Assembly (NCBI RefSeq): GCF_037325665.1
Contig: NC_090253.1
Span: forward strand, 42,466,441 to 42,530,440
From: Littorina saxatilis
Lineage: Eukaryota > Mollusca > Gastropoda > Littorinimorpha > Littorinidae
Direction of reading: 5' to 3'
DNA length: 64,000 bases
The notes under the pieces were generated by a model, which searched no databases, was not told the origin of the DNA, and was given only the letters and a program-made list of their open reading frames with translations. The translations under genes were made by a program, and so were the position numbers. Of this stretch, positions 45,701 to 57,700 are shown one piece after another. Position 1 is the stretch's first letter; the number at the start of each line of letters is the position of its first letter.

Positions 45701-48700
45701 CTCAACGAAAGCGGAGTGAAGCTGACTATGCTCACAAAGTATATAGTGTGGGGAACCCAAATGGGCAAAACGAGCTCACACGTAACCAGAAAATTCTGGA
45801 ACGCTGAAGAAGAAAGAAGAAGAATCCTATCAGTTAAGTTTTGAGAGTATAAAATAAAATTGTGACCTTGGCTTTTCAGAGGAACCACCAAGAACAGCCA
45901 GGGCCGTGGGGACACAGGGAGGTCAAGGTGGGGTCTTCAAGGACAAAAGCGAAACACCAGTGGAAACCAAACCCAAGATCCCTCTCAGTCCCATCACCTC
46001 AGTAGCCAAGCCCTGGGCAGAGGACATTGAACTGGAATGGAAAGCAGAGGTCACCAGATTTGACCTGACAGTTCTCAGAGACTTCTTCAAGCAGGGAATG
46101 GACTTCTCTATCGTGGAGAAGATGGTGAGACGAACAGTCATTCACATTTTTCAAGAAAACAAAATCTGCAATGGTCCCACCAAATCATTGCATTTTTTTT
46201 CTGACCCAAAACTAAAGGTTGTACAGTGGAACCCCCCTTTTAAGACCTAAAAACATCTGACAAAATCAGGTCTTAAATAGGAGGGAGTCTTAAACTGGGG
46301 GTATATTAACAGAGGTAAAGAATAGAAAGTATAAGAAAACAGGGTCTTAAAAGGGAGGGGGTCTTAAATCGGGGGTTCCACTGTACAGTCAACCCTGTTC
46401 TGGAGACCACCTCTCAACAACAACCACCTGCCCGTTGCGGCCAGCCCAAAGAATCCCCACTGAGTTTTATTTCTATATAATTTGCCTATCTGAAGGGACC
46501 ACCTATCTATAACAATCTCTTTTTTGGGGGTCCATGGAGTGGTCTTTATAGTCAGGTTCGACTGTACAGCAATCTCTTGTTATCTCCTTCTCTGTGCTCA
46601 TTTATTTTTTTTAAATTTTATTTACGAGAATTTATATCGCGCACATATCTCACCACACAAGGCGAATCAAGGCGCATGTTACCTATTAATGCCGTGTGAG
46701 ATCGAATTTTTTACACAATATATCACGCATTCACATCGACCAGCAAACCTCAAGCCTATTAGAGCGAGCATTCACCTTTCACGGCCTTTATTCCAAGTCA
46801 CACGGGTATTTGATGGACATTTTTATCTATGCCTATACAATTTTGCCAGGAAAGACCCTTTTGTCAATCGTGGGATCTTTAACGTGCACACCCCAATGTA
46901 GTGTACACGATTTACCAACATTATATATCACAGTGGTACCTGAGATGCAAGGACACCAACATGATCAACAATGCATTATTGTTTTTGAAGTACAGTGGTA
47001 CCTGTGATGTGTGACCCCTCTGATGAGAGGACAACTCCCAGTGAAGGACACCTGCAGTTCCTCTGTCTATCATTTTGGCCGAAATATACGTCGGGAACAC
47101 TTTTGGCTGGTCCAAAGGGTGCTGGTCTAAAGGGTGTCCTTTCATGACAGGTATACCAGTGAACTTCTTAAGCCTTGTTTTCACTACACATAAATTAGTA
47201 CACATATTTCCCATATGTTTCAGGTTCTATGCTACCCAAAAGAAGAAGAAGAAAATGTTGAAACACCCACTGGGTCCAAGAAAGGCAAGGATGGAGGCAA
47301 GGACAAAACAGATGCCAAGGGCAAGGTCAGAAAATTAGATCAAGGTCAAAATATAACCTTGACCTTTCACCCACAAAAACCTCTCTCACTAGTCTGATCC
47401 ATATTTCGGTTGTTTTTTGATTGAATAGATATGGGTGCACTTGGGGACTAAAACACATTTTTGTTACACCTGCACATATCATTTACCTAGTGTTGTTTCT
47501 TGTGTCAAACACTTTCTGTTCAACTTAAAAAGTTCGGCAGTTTGGAGCACATGTTTTGAGGGTGGAGAAACAGGTACGTATACTATCTGATAACACATGT
47601 GACGGTTTAAGATGACATAACAGACTCCCAACAATAATTCTCCTCAATTTTTCCATGTATCCAGAAAGGTGCAGAGCCTGCTAAAAAGGATAAGAAAGAT
47701 GCTGGTAAAAATGCTGGTAAAAACGCCGGCAAAGACACGAAGAAAGTGAGAATAGCAACGGCTTCTTTAAGGAGCAAGTTTGGTTACGGACATTTTGTTT
47801 TTGCATCTTGCGGTAGTTTTGGGTTTCGTTTTATTTTTGTTTCTGTTTTGGTAAATTCGTGTTGTGTTCTGTTTTGTTGCTCTTGTGAATGGCATAATGC
47901 TTTATCCTAATCTACCACTGGGAATACAAATTTTGCTCCCCTCATCAGAAGAATATATCAATAGCGCTTAGTACAACTTCTTTGCACTGACTGTGAAAGA
48001 CTGTTTTTGTGTGTTTTTTTACAATTGTTTAAATACTTTTATTCAGTGTTACAGCTTTTTTTTCAGATGAATAATGAGATTAACAATAACAATGATAGCT
48101 TAGTGTAGATTTAACAAATAAAAAATAATAATAACTTGCCCTTTAGCCGAGGAATTAGAAAGGCATTAACATTCATTTGTATAATTGACATAGTCTGTTA
48201 TAATGGACATAAACTTTGATTTTCACCTATCCCTGAGCATGATAATTGCTTTAAAAATAATCCGCTTTAGCCTTCTCTCATGAATCCCTTGGAATTTGCT
48301 CTTGTGGGGCAGGGAGGGATGAGTATTTTTCCATGGCTAGAAACTTACTGAGCATGTGCGTGTGTATGCTAGATTAAATATTGTAATTTACAGTGAGAAA
48401 AAATAATGTTTGTAATTGATGTTTTCTCCTTGAAAATCAATCACGGGATATTTGGTACAGACATATGTAATATGTTATATGTAACGATCATGTTTTTCAC
48501 ATAAGCATGCAATATGTAACGACCATGTTTTTCACATAAGCATGCAATATGTAACGACCATGTTTTTCACATAATCATTCAATATGTAACAACCATGTTT
48601 TTCACATAATAATTCAATATATAACGACCATGTTTTTCACATAATCATTCAAAATGTAATGACCATGTTTTTCACATAATCATGCAATAAGTAACGACCA

Positions 48701-51700
48701 TGCGTTTCACATAATCATGCAATAAGTAACGACCATGCTTTTTACATAATCATGCAATAAGTAACAACCATGTTTTTCACATAATCATGCAATAAGTAAC
48801 AACCATGCGTTTCACTTAAGCATGCAATAAGTAACGACCATGCTTTTTACATAATCATGCAATATGTAACGACCATGCTTTTCACATAATCATGCAATAA
48901 GTAACGACCATGCTTTTTACATAATCATGCAATATGTAACGACCATGCTTTTCACATAATCATGCAATAAGTAACGACCATGCTTTTCATATAAGCATGC
49001 AATAAGTAACGACCATGTTTTCCACATAATTGTGCAACATGTAACGACCAAGCTGTGTCCTCAGGGCAAAGACGACAAGGGGAAGAAGAAGAAGAAGGGA
49101 GAGGAGCAAGAGTTGCGACGAGAAGCGCCACAGCTCACCACCCTTGCCATGTTCCACATCCCATTGGCCGAGTTTCTGGAAGGGGAGTTTGATTATACCA
49201 ACGTCTTCACGAAAGGGGGTGTGGAGATTACTCCCAGCACAGCCAGAAGTATTACCTCCGCTGACCAGAAAAAGGTGAGAATTTGGTTATTTTGTGGTGA
49301 TATTTGTGAAAGGGGGATCATATGTGGGGGGTAGGGAGGGGGGAGGGGGGGAGGGGTTATAAAAGGGACTGCTGTCACCAAAGCTGTGTGGTGGTCATCA
49401 TGTTCTGAGCAGATTTTGTAGAAAAAAGTGAGAATGATATAATACATGTAAAGCATAGAAGGGAAAGTGTCAAAAGAACATTCTATCTATCACTCTCTTC
49501 CCCATACATGCAGGGTAATGCATATTGTTAAGTCAATTCGAAGTTGGTCTGGTCATTTTCAAAGAGAGTTGGACACTTGTATGTGTAAATGTGCCAAAAG
49601 GGAGAAAACTTCTTGTTCAAATCAAAGCGTTGAGAATCCAACGAGCTTACACACGACTATTTTTAACATTGTGAAACCATGAAAGGGTGATATTTATAGT
49701 GCTAATTTTAGGGGGACAGGATGGTGGGATAAACTGGTGATAATCCCCCCCCCCCCCCCCCCCCCCGACTCATATTTCTCTTTGTAAATTTATTCTCTGT
49801 ACGATTGCGTGAATCTGTCGTTTCAACGTCTTCACCGTTCACACTGTACACTGCGGACATGCCTTCATTATCTACACTCACCTCTGACTCTTATCACACT
49901 GTTTATTTATCTATAAAGAACCCAAGTTCACAGCGAAAGTCTCAGGGCTTGGAAACATGAATACACTCATGCAGGAAAAAAAAGAAAAAAAAGGGTAGCG
50001 CCGTACAGTATGGCAGCTCGCTCTCCCCAGTGAGAAAGCAGCCGATTTTCCATCAGGATAACCTCACAGAACTATAGGAAATCTTATCCTTGTCCTTATT
50101 TCCATATTTGTGACCCTCCACCACGAAATGAGTCACAATATGTCACCTCGCCGGTTCTGCGCTAGGCTTAATATAAGTCCGGGGAGTGTCTGGTAACAGT
50201 GTGAGGGTCACCTTAGTCACAGGCTTATAACTCAAACAGTTTTCGCTCTTTTCTAAAACGGTTTTCACCACTGGATAGAGCATAAACAACTCTTTAGGAA
50301 AATGTAAAAATATGAAAATCATGCAAAGGTGACATGCGACTCATTCCGTGGTGGAGGGTCACAATTGTGCAATTTGTGACTTGTGTGTAACGTTGCATGG
50401 TGTTTGGGGCTGGGTTTTTTTCTGGTTTGATTCACCTGCATGGATTCTGAAGCAAAAGTGTGAATGAGAATGATCGTTGGGCTGATACCCCAGTCATTCA
50501 CTCTGTCCACTTTGCACAACAGACTAAGGCAGGAAAGGGGAAGAAAGGGGAAACACCTGATAAAAAGGACAAGGTATTTCAGTTGTAGCTGTTATTTCAG
50601 TTGTAGCTGTTATTTTTGTTATAGCTAACAGGTCCAGTTTCAAGTCGGTGTATCACCATGCAGTATTCGCACGTATAACCAGCTGGTCTTTGTACAGAGA
50701 ATGTACAGGAATCAAAATTCCTCAACTGTCTCGTGTGGTACCTGCGGTCTTTGAATATTGGGCTTTAAATTGCTTTATTGGGATCATTACAAAATCAGTA
50801 CTTTTTTTTATGTACTGACTTCTTTAAACTGTAAATGTCATGCCTTGGATCCCTAATGCAGTCAGATGGATCAGTTTTTTTTTAATTCTGTGAAGATCAG
50901 TGAAGATTATGGAATTTACATGTTGATTGAAGTCAATTATAAGTGATGACAATCAGTATTTGGGTCAGGTATTATGAGCTGGTACAGGTGATGCACCGAC
51001 AGAAATTGTTCCGATATTATTAATATTATTCTTTTTCTTGATGAAAAGGAAGGCCTTGGTATTCTGCATGTGGTAAATAACTCTCAAATTTCTCTCATTT
51101 CAAACACCTTGCATAATAAAATTGACAAAATGAATGTGAAATTCTTTAACCATGTACTCATTAGCTGTGGTTGAGTATATATCGCTCAAAATTCCTTGAT
51201 TATAAAACAGGATTAAGTTAAGCACAGAATTAAATCAACCATGCATTCAGTGTATTTTTCACCAAGGTTTTTCTTGTCATTTTTCTTGTATGAATTCTAA
51301 CTTTTCTCTTTGAATGAAATTGCTTACAGGTTGAGACATTTTGTCTTCTTAGATTAGAGAGTTTGCATGGTTTTGATAACACAAGATGTCATTACTTGTT
51401 TGTTTTTATGTTACTCCTTTTCCTCAGAAGAAAATGTCAACAAAAGTATGTTATTTTCATAATGACCCGCTTTATGTGCTTGCATACGTTGGTTTGAAAT
51501 TGTCGTAAATTTAAATATAAAGTGTTCATTTATGATGAAACGTTTTTTGTAGATAGAGAACAATTTCATTTATTATTTGTAAATCATTAGTCTGTCGTGA
51601 TTTTCTTTCAAGATCTTATAGATCTTGACATCCGTTTTGCTGAAGCTGAACATAGGAAATTTCTTATTCTTTGAAAATGTTATACGATATCTCATCATAG

Positions 51701-54700
51701 AGTAGATTAGAATTAACTCTAGTAGTAGTCTGTTTAAGGTACAATGATTCCTTTTTATTATAGATCAGAAATATTTACACGTTTTTTAACAGGGAAGTTA
51801 ATAACAAATGACAAAACTGTTGTGCAAACGTTTTGCAACGTTTTGATTGTTGAGAAAGTGCGTTAAATTGATGAAGTCTGTTCATCAATTGTAGGGGGAA
51901 AATGTAAGTATGTAAATTTGGTTGAAATTCATTTGAACTGTGTGAACTGAAGGAAGAAAGAAAATGGGAAAGAATATTTTTTGGAAATGCATGACTGTGA
52001 CTTTCAAATCACCCACCCCTCGATCCACAAGGGGTGAGAAATAGCTCAGTCGGTAGCGGCGCTGGCTTCAAAACCAGTTGTCGCTATTGGCATGGGTATG
52101 ATCCCCACGTTCGGCGAGGGATTTATTTCCCAGAGTCAACTTTGTGCAGACTCTCCTCCGTGTCCGAACATCCCTGTGTGCACGCATGCGCACGATAAAG
52201 AACCCAAGTTCACAGCGAAAGTCTCAGGGCTTGGAAACATGAATACATGCATGCAAGAAAAGAAAAAAAGAAAAAAAGAAAGGGTAGCGCTGTATACTGT
52301 ATGGCAGCTCGCTTTCTCCAGTGAGAGAGCAGACCGAATTTCCATGAAGGTAACCTCCCAGGACGACATGAAATCTTAACCTTATCCTCATCCTTAAGAT
52401 GTACCTCTTGATTTGCGCAGAAGCAAATGAGTGCATGTTTCTGGCATATTGCATGTATTTTATTTACCTCTTTTGTCTTGTGAATGGCATGTGTTGTGCA
52501 TGAAGAAGTGTTAAATGTCTCCTAGTTTACTAGTTTTTTTTACCTCTGGCGTATGAAGGCTTGAACAAATGGGCAGGCCATTCCTCCTTTTGATTAATTG
52601 ATGATTTGTTTTCATTGGTTGATTGATACATTTTGTTTTTACATGGTTTAATAATTTGATTGTGCATGTGTGTGTCTGTGTCTGTTTTGATATTTTGTAT
52701 TAATATTATTAAATGGTTTTGGTGTCATTGGCGATTGAAATGTTTTGGATAACAGGAGTGGGATGCTCGGTGGTTGGGAGGAATTAAAGCTTACGTTCAC
52801 AAAGAAAATGACGTCTTTGATAGTTTGAATGATTTTCTCTTTCAATGATTTGGTTTTTCAGTTGTTAATTTCTGTTTCTATATTTATCTACATTATAGAT
52901 AACAAAGAATTGAAGCTATCTTTTTTCAGGTTCTGTCTGCCGAAATATGTAGAATTTCCTGCATGTGTCATTACCTGCTATTCCGACTTGGTCGTGTGAC
53001 AGACGTTTTCTTCCACACGAGATTACGTTGATTGTCTAACGAAGCCGTCAGGCTGAGTTAGACATCAGCTAATCGAGTGTGGAAGAAAACTCTGTCACAC
53101 GACCAAGTCGGAATAGCATTTATGTCTCACAGCTTCAACAGAGGAGAGAACAAACACGTTTTGCGTACTCAAGCTTGACAAACCTAAACACAGGAGCAGC
53201 CATTGTGGAGAGATCTACTTTTTGACGGAAATGACCAAACAACTATGAATGACGTCTCGGTATATGTGAATGACGTCACAGTCATCGTCACAGTCTGTAT
53301 CTTTTGAAGCATCGCATTCTTCATGACGTCTTTCTGTGTCTGCATCCGCGAAATGTTTGTTCTTTCCGGGATCTTTGTCATCTATGTTCAGAACTCTGTC
53401 CTTCCAGTTTCAGACTAACAGGCCTCCTGAGTGAGCCACTTTCCAAGGGCAGCTAAATTCGCGTATGGAAACAGTACTGTCGTCTGGGATGCCGTTTTCA
53501 GTATTCTCAGCGTTGAAGAATTTGTAAAGAGAAGAAACGATAACAGCAGGAGAAATACAAGTCATGTGTGCGTTTTGGAGGGACGATTTCGAGTTTGAAT
53601 CCGTTCTTGCACATGCTCCAATGCGGCGTGTAACATACAATCTTGCACACGTTTGCTTTAGTAGTGGCAAAGAAGGAAAGCGTGTGACATTACCCGCTAT
53701 TACGAGCTAGTCGTGTGACAGAGAGTTTTCTTGCACACGAGACTGTAGATGTTTCACGACGGCTTTAGCCGGAGTGAAACAGCAGCAGTCGAGTGTGCAA
53801 GAACACTCTCTGTCACACGACTAGCTCGTAATGGCGATTATGTCTCACAGCTTCAACAGAGGAGAGAACAAACACGTTTTGCGTACTCACGCTTGATAAA
53901 CCTAAACACAGGAGCAGCCATTGTGGAGAGATCTACTTTTTGACGAAAGTGAACGAACAACTATGAATGACGTCTCGGTATATGTGAATGACGTCACAGT
54001 CATCGTCACAGTCTGTATCTTTTGAAGCATTCCATTCTTCATGACGTCTTTCTGTGTCTGCATCCGCGAAATGTTTGTTCTTTCCGGGGTCTTTGTCATC
54101 TATGTTCAGAACTCTGTCCTTCTAGTTTCAGACTAACAGGCCTCCTGAGCGAGCCACTTTCCAAGGGAAGCTAAACTCGCGTATGGAAACAGTACTGTAG
54201 TCTGGGATGCCGTTTTCAGTATTCTCAGCGTTGAAGAATTTGTAAAGAGAAGACACGACAACAGCAGGAGAAATAAAAGTCGTGTGTGCATTTTGGGGCT
54301 TTTGGAGGGACGATTTCGAGTTTGAATCCGTTCTTGCACATGCTCCAAAGCGTGTAACATACAATCTTGCACACGTTTGCTTTAGTAGTGGCAAAGAAGG
54401 AAAGCGTGTGACATTACAGTATCCTATACATGTGTTTGGGTGGCCGAGTGGACGGGGTGGCCCATATGGACGGGGTGGCCGAGTGGTAACGCACTTGCGC
54501 TCGGAAGCGAGAGGTTGCGAGTTCGACCCTGGGTCGGGGCGTTAGCAATTTTCTCCCCCCTTTCCTAACCTAGGTGGTGGGTTCAAGTGCTAGTCTTTCG
54601 GATGAGACGAAAAACCGAGGTCCCTTCGTGTACACTACATTGGGGTGTGCACGTTAAAGATCCCACGATTGACAAAAGGGTCTTTCCTGGCAAAATTGTA

Positions 54701-57700
54701 TAGGCATAGATAAAAATGTCCACCAAAATACCCGTGTGACTTGGAATCATAGGCCGTGAAAAGTAGGATATGCGCCGAAATGGCTGCGATCTGCTGGCCG
54801 ATGAGAATGCGTGATGTATTGTGTAAAAAATTCCATCTCACACGGCATAAATAAATCCCTGCGCCTTGAATATGTGCGCGATATAAATTGCATAATATTA
54901 AAATAAAAAAATAAAAAAATAAATCCCTGCGCTTAGAACTGTATCCACGGAATACGCGCGATATAAGCCTCATATTGATTGATTGATTGATTGATACATG
55001 TGTTACCTTTCAATATATTGTGTCCATGTTTATGCTGTACCTACATAGTTATAGTGTGTATCCCAAAAGAATTTGAGGCATATTATTAAACATTTTTCAG
55101 AGCATTCAAGAATGGTAGTAAATATAATTTATGTGGAAAAATGATAAAATCATAAAATTATTTATTTCTAAACGATATACAGGTGGCCAAGGTATTTTAG
55201 AGTGAACAAAGTTTACCGCATAGAGTTTCCTTCTTCCTTCTTTACTGATTCTGAGTCTAGCTATCCCCAGAATTGGCATCATAATTATTTGTATATGTAG
55301 TTTAAGTCAGCTAGATTACTTCACACACTATGTGCTTTTACCTATAGTTTTACAATGTTACCGTTCTTTTTTCATCGCCAACATTATACAAAAATCCTAT
55401 TTTAAAAATGATGGAGTCTTCAAATGGGGGTAAAACTACAGAAGTTATGATCAGAAAGTCTGATGGTCCTCAATAACTCTCACTTGCTCTGTTACACATG
55501 TTGTATGCATTTTAGAGAGCTTACCTCCCTTTGTTTATGGGATCAGTATGTAATTGAAGTGTTGAATGCTGCGAGCAGGACAAGGAGAAAGACAAGAAAA
55601 AGGATCCCCCACCTCGCGGCAAGGGCAAAGATGACAAGAAAGGTCAGTCCACTAGATTTCTGCTAATACAAGAATTATGGTGTTACAGACCACAGTGGAA
55701 CCCCTCCTTTAAGTCCTAAAAAACCCAAGACATTGAGGCCTTAAAAAGGAGGGAGTCTTAAAACGGGGGTATATTTACAGAGGTTATGAACAGAAAGTCT
55801 GAGAAAACAGGGTCTTAAAAAAGAGAATGTCTTAAATTGGGAGGTCTTAACACTTTCGCGACGGGACACTGATAAATCAGTAACTGCGCTGACACGCCCA
55901 TGGACGGGACGCGCATTTTTCAGTATCAGTCATACAAGGTACAAGACTCGTGATTGCTTCCCGGTTTTTGAAGATTGCAATAAATTGAGTTGTTTCCCTT
56001 GATACACGTGGTTTTCTCTTCCGGCTTGATCAAATTAGTGCAGATTTGCGTGGTGTTTTCGAACAAAAAAAATGAATCGAAGGCGAGCCTTGTCACGGGA
56101 GGAGATTCTCCGGATGTTGGATCTTGAGGATCCTGTAGATCATGATACATCGTGTCGTTTTAGCCTCAAGAAAGCGATAATAGCAGTGATATTGAGGAAG
56201 AAACAGTCCCGTTGTTGCTAGTACGAGTCGGCAAACTACACGTGGTAGGGGGTGATACTGCTAGACGAACATGTATCTCGGAATCGTGCAGGAGCTATGG
56301 GGGCGTGGCAGCACTGATAACAATGGATGGCTGGAGCCTTCAAATCCTTTTGGAATTGTTCATAGGTGTACAGTTGGTACTTTGTTGTGAAAATGTGACT
56401 TATATTCAATATGGATTACCAAGACATCATTTGGTGAGTGTTACAGTTTTGTTTCATTTGAGTCAGGATGCTGTGAGTGAATGCGTGATTTGCTTGTTTT
56501 TTTCTTTGTACTGTCTCCTTATTTCTGTGTACAATGTTAACAATATTTCAGCTAATTCATAGGTTTTACACCTTGTTTGGTTATAACATTATTTATAATA
56601 CTTTCTGTTAAAAAATAACTTTTAAAAAAAGCAGTGGAAAATAAAACACACACAAAAAAACATTAAAAAACACAAATTATCCCCCTTTCACCCCCCTTTG
56701 CTAAAACAAATCGCGTGACAAACGTATAAATAGCACGACTGAACTGGGCATCCATTTTTGAATTAGTACACAAAATTTGGTGGTGATTGGACTTAATTCA
56801 AGCTTGCTAGACAAATTTCTTTACAGTTACTGATTTTTGGGAAGTTTCTTGGTGGCAAGCTTGGGCAGGCAGGACGTTAACGCCGTGGCAGTGCTAGTCA
56901 CAATAGTCTTAAAAAGGAGGTTCCACTGTACTCGGATTATGGTGTTACCGGCCATTGGTTGGTTGGTTGGCCTTTGACTCCGAAGAAGACTTTTTGCATT
57001 CTGCAGCTTATCGATGCACTGGGAGGTGGCTCTGCAAGCCTTGTCTGGAGGCGCAGAGTCTGGAACAATGGGGGCACTGGAAGTCTGTTGGGCACAAAAA
57101 ATCTGTAGTGGTGACTACCGGAGTTACGCTGTGGAAGTCAGTTGTGGTCACTGCCAGAGTTGCACTGTGGCGTCGCTTTCTTGCGGTGACAGTTAAGTTT
57201 CTGACAACAGGCCTCCTCAAAGTCAGTAGAGGCATTACGGGCAGTGTGAGACTAATACATCCAATGCTGGAATATCATTTGCTAATACAAGAAGTTCAGA
57301 GGGTGGAAGGATTGAATTCTCTCAATTTTGTTTTCCGCTATGCCTGTGAATAAAAATGGCGCTGGGAGGGGGGAGGGTTAGAAAAATGTATGAGTAGCTA
57401 GGACAATTGAGACAGGAACTGAGAGATAAAAGCAAGAGGTAGAGACGATGGAATGAATGCCTTTTGATTTGAGGTATAATCCTCTCTTTGGAAGGACATC
57501 AGATTACAGGTAAAAACCTGGTACACAAAAATCCTTTTTTGAGCAGCAATCTTTTCGTTTTTGTTTAGAACCATTGCTATCTATCTACCGTACTTTCCGG
57601 GTGACAAGGCGCTTCGTTATCTAAGACGCACCCCCTTCTTTTTAAAAAAAATTGTAATCCAGTCACCCATTGGACGCAGGGGGCCGATAGGGCGCACCAA

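Noticed and set aside
48470-49055. CRISPR array
   Set aside because: Regular 35-bp units without distinct spacers, in a eukaryotic intron; a minisatellite.
54470-54545. tRNA-Ser/Leu gene
   Set aside because: Resembles one in the D and T regions but lacks the long variable arm and continues into SINE family 5.
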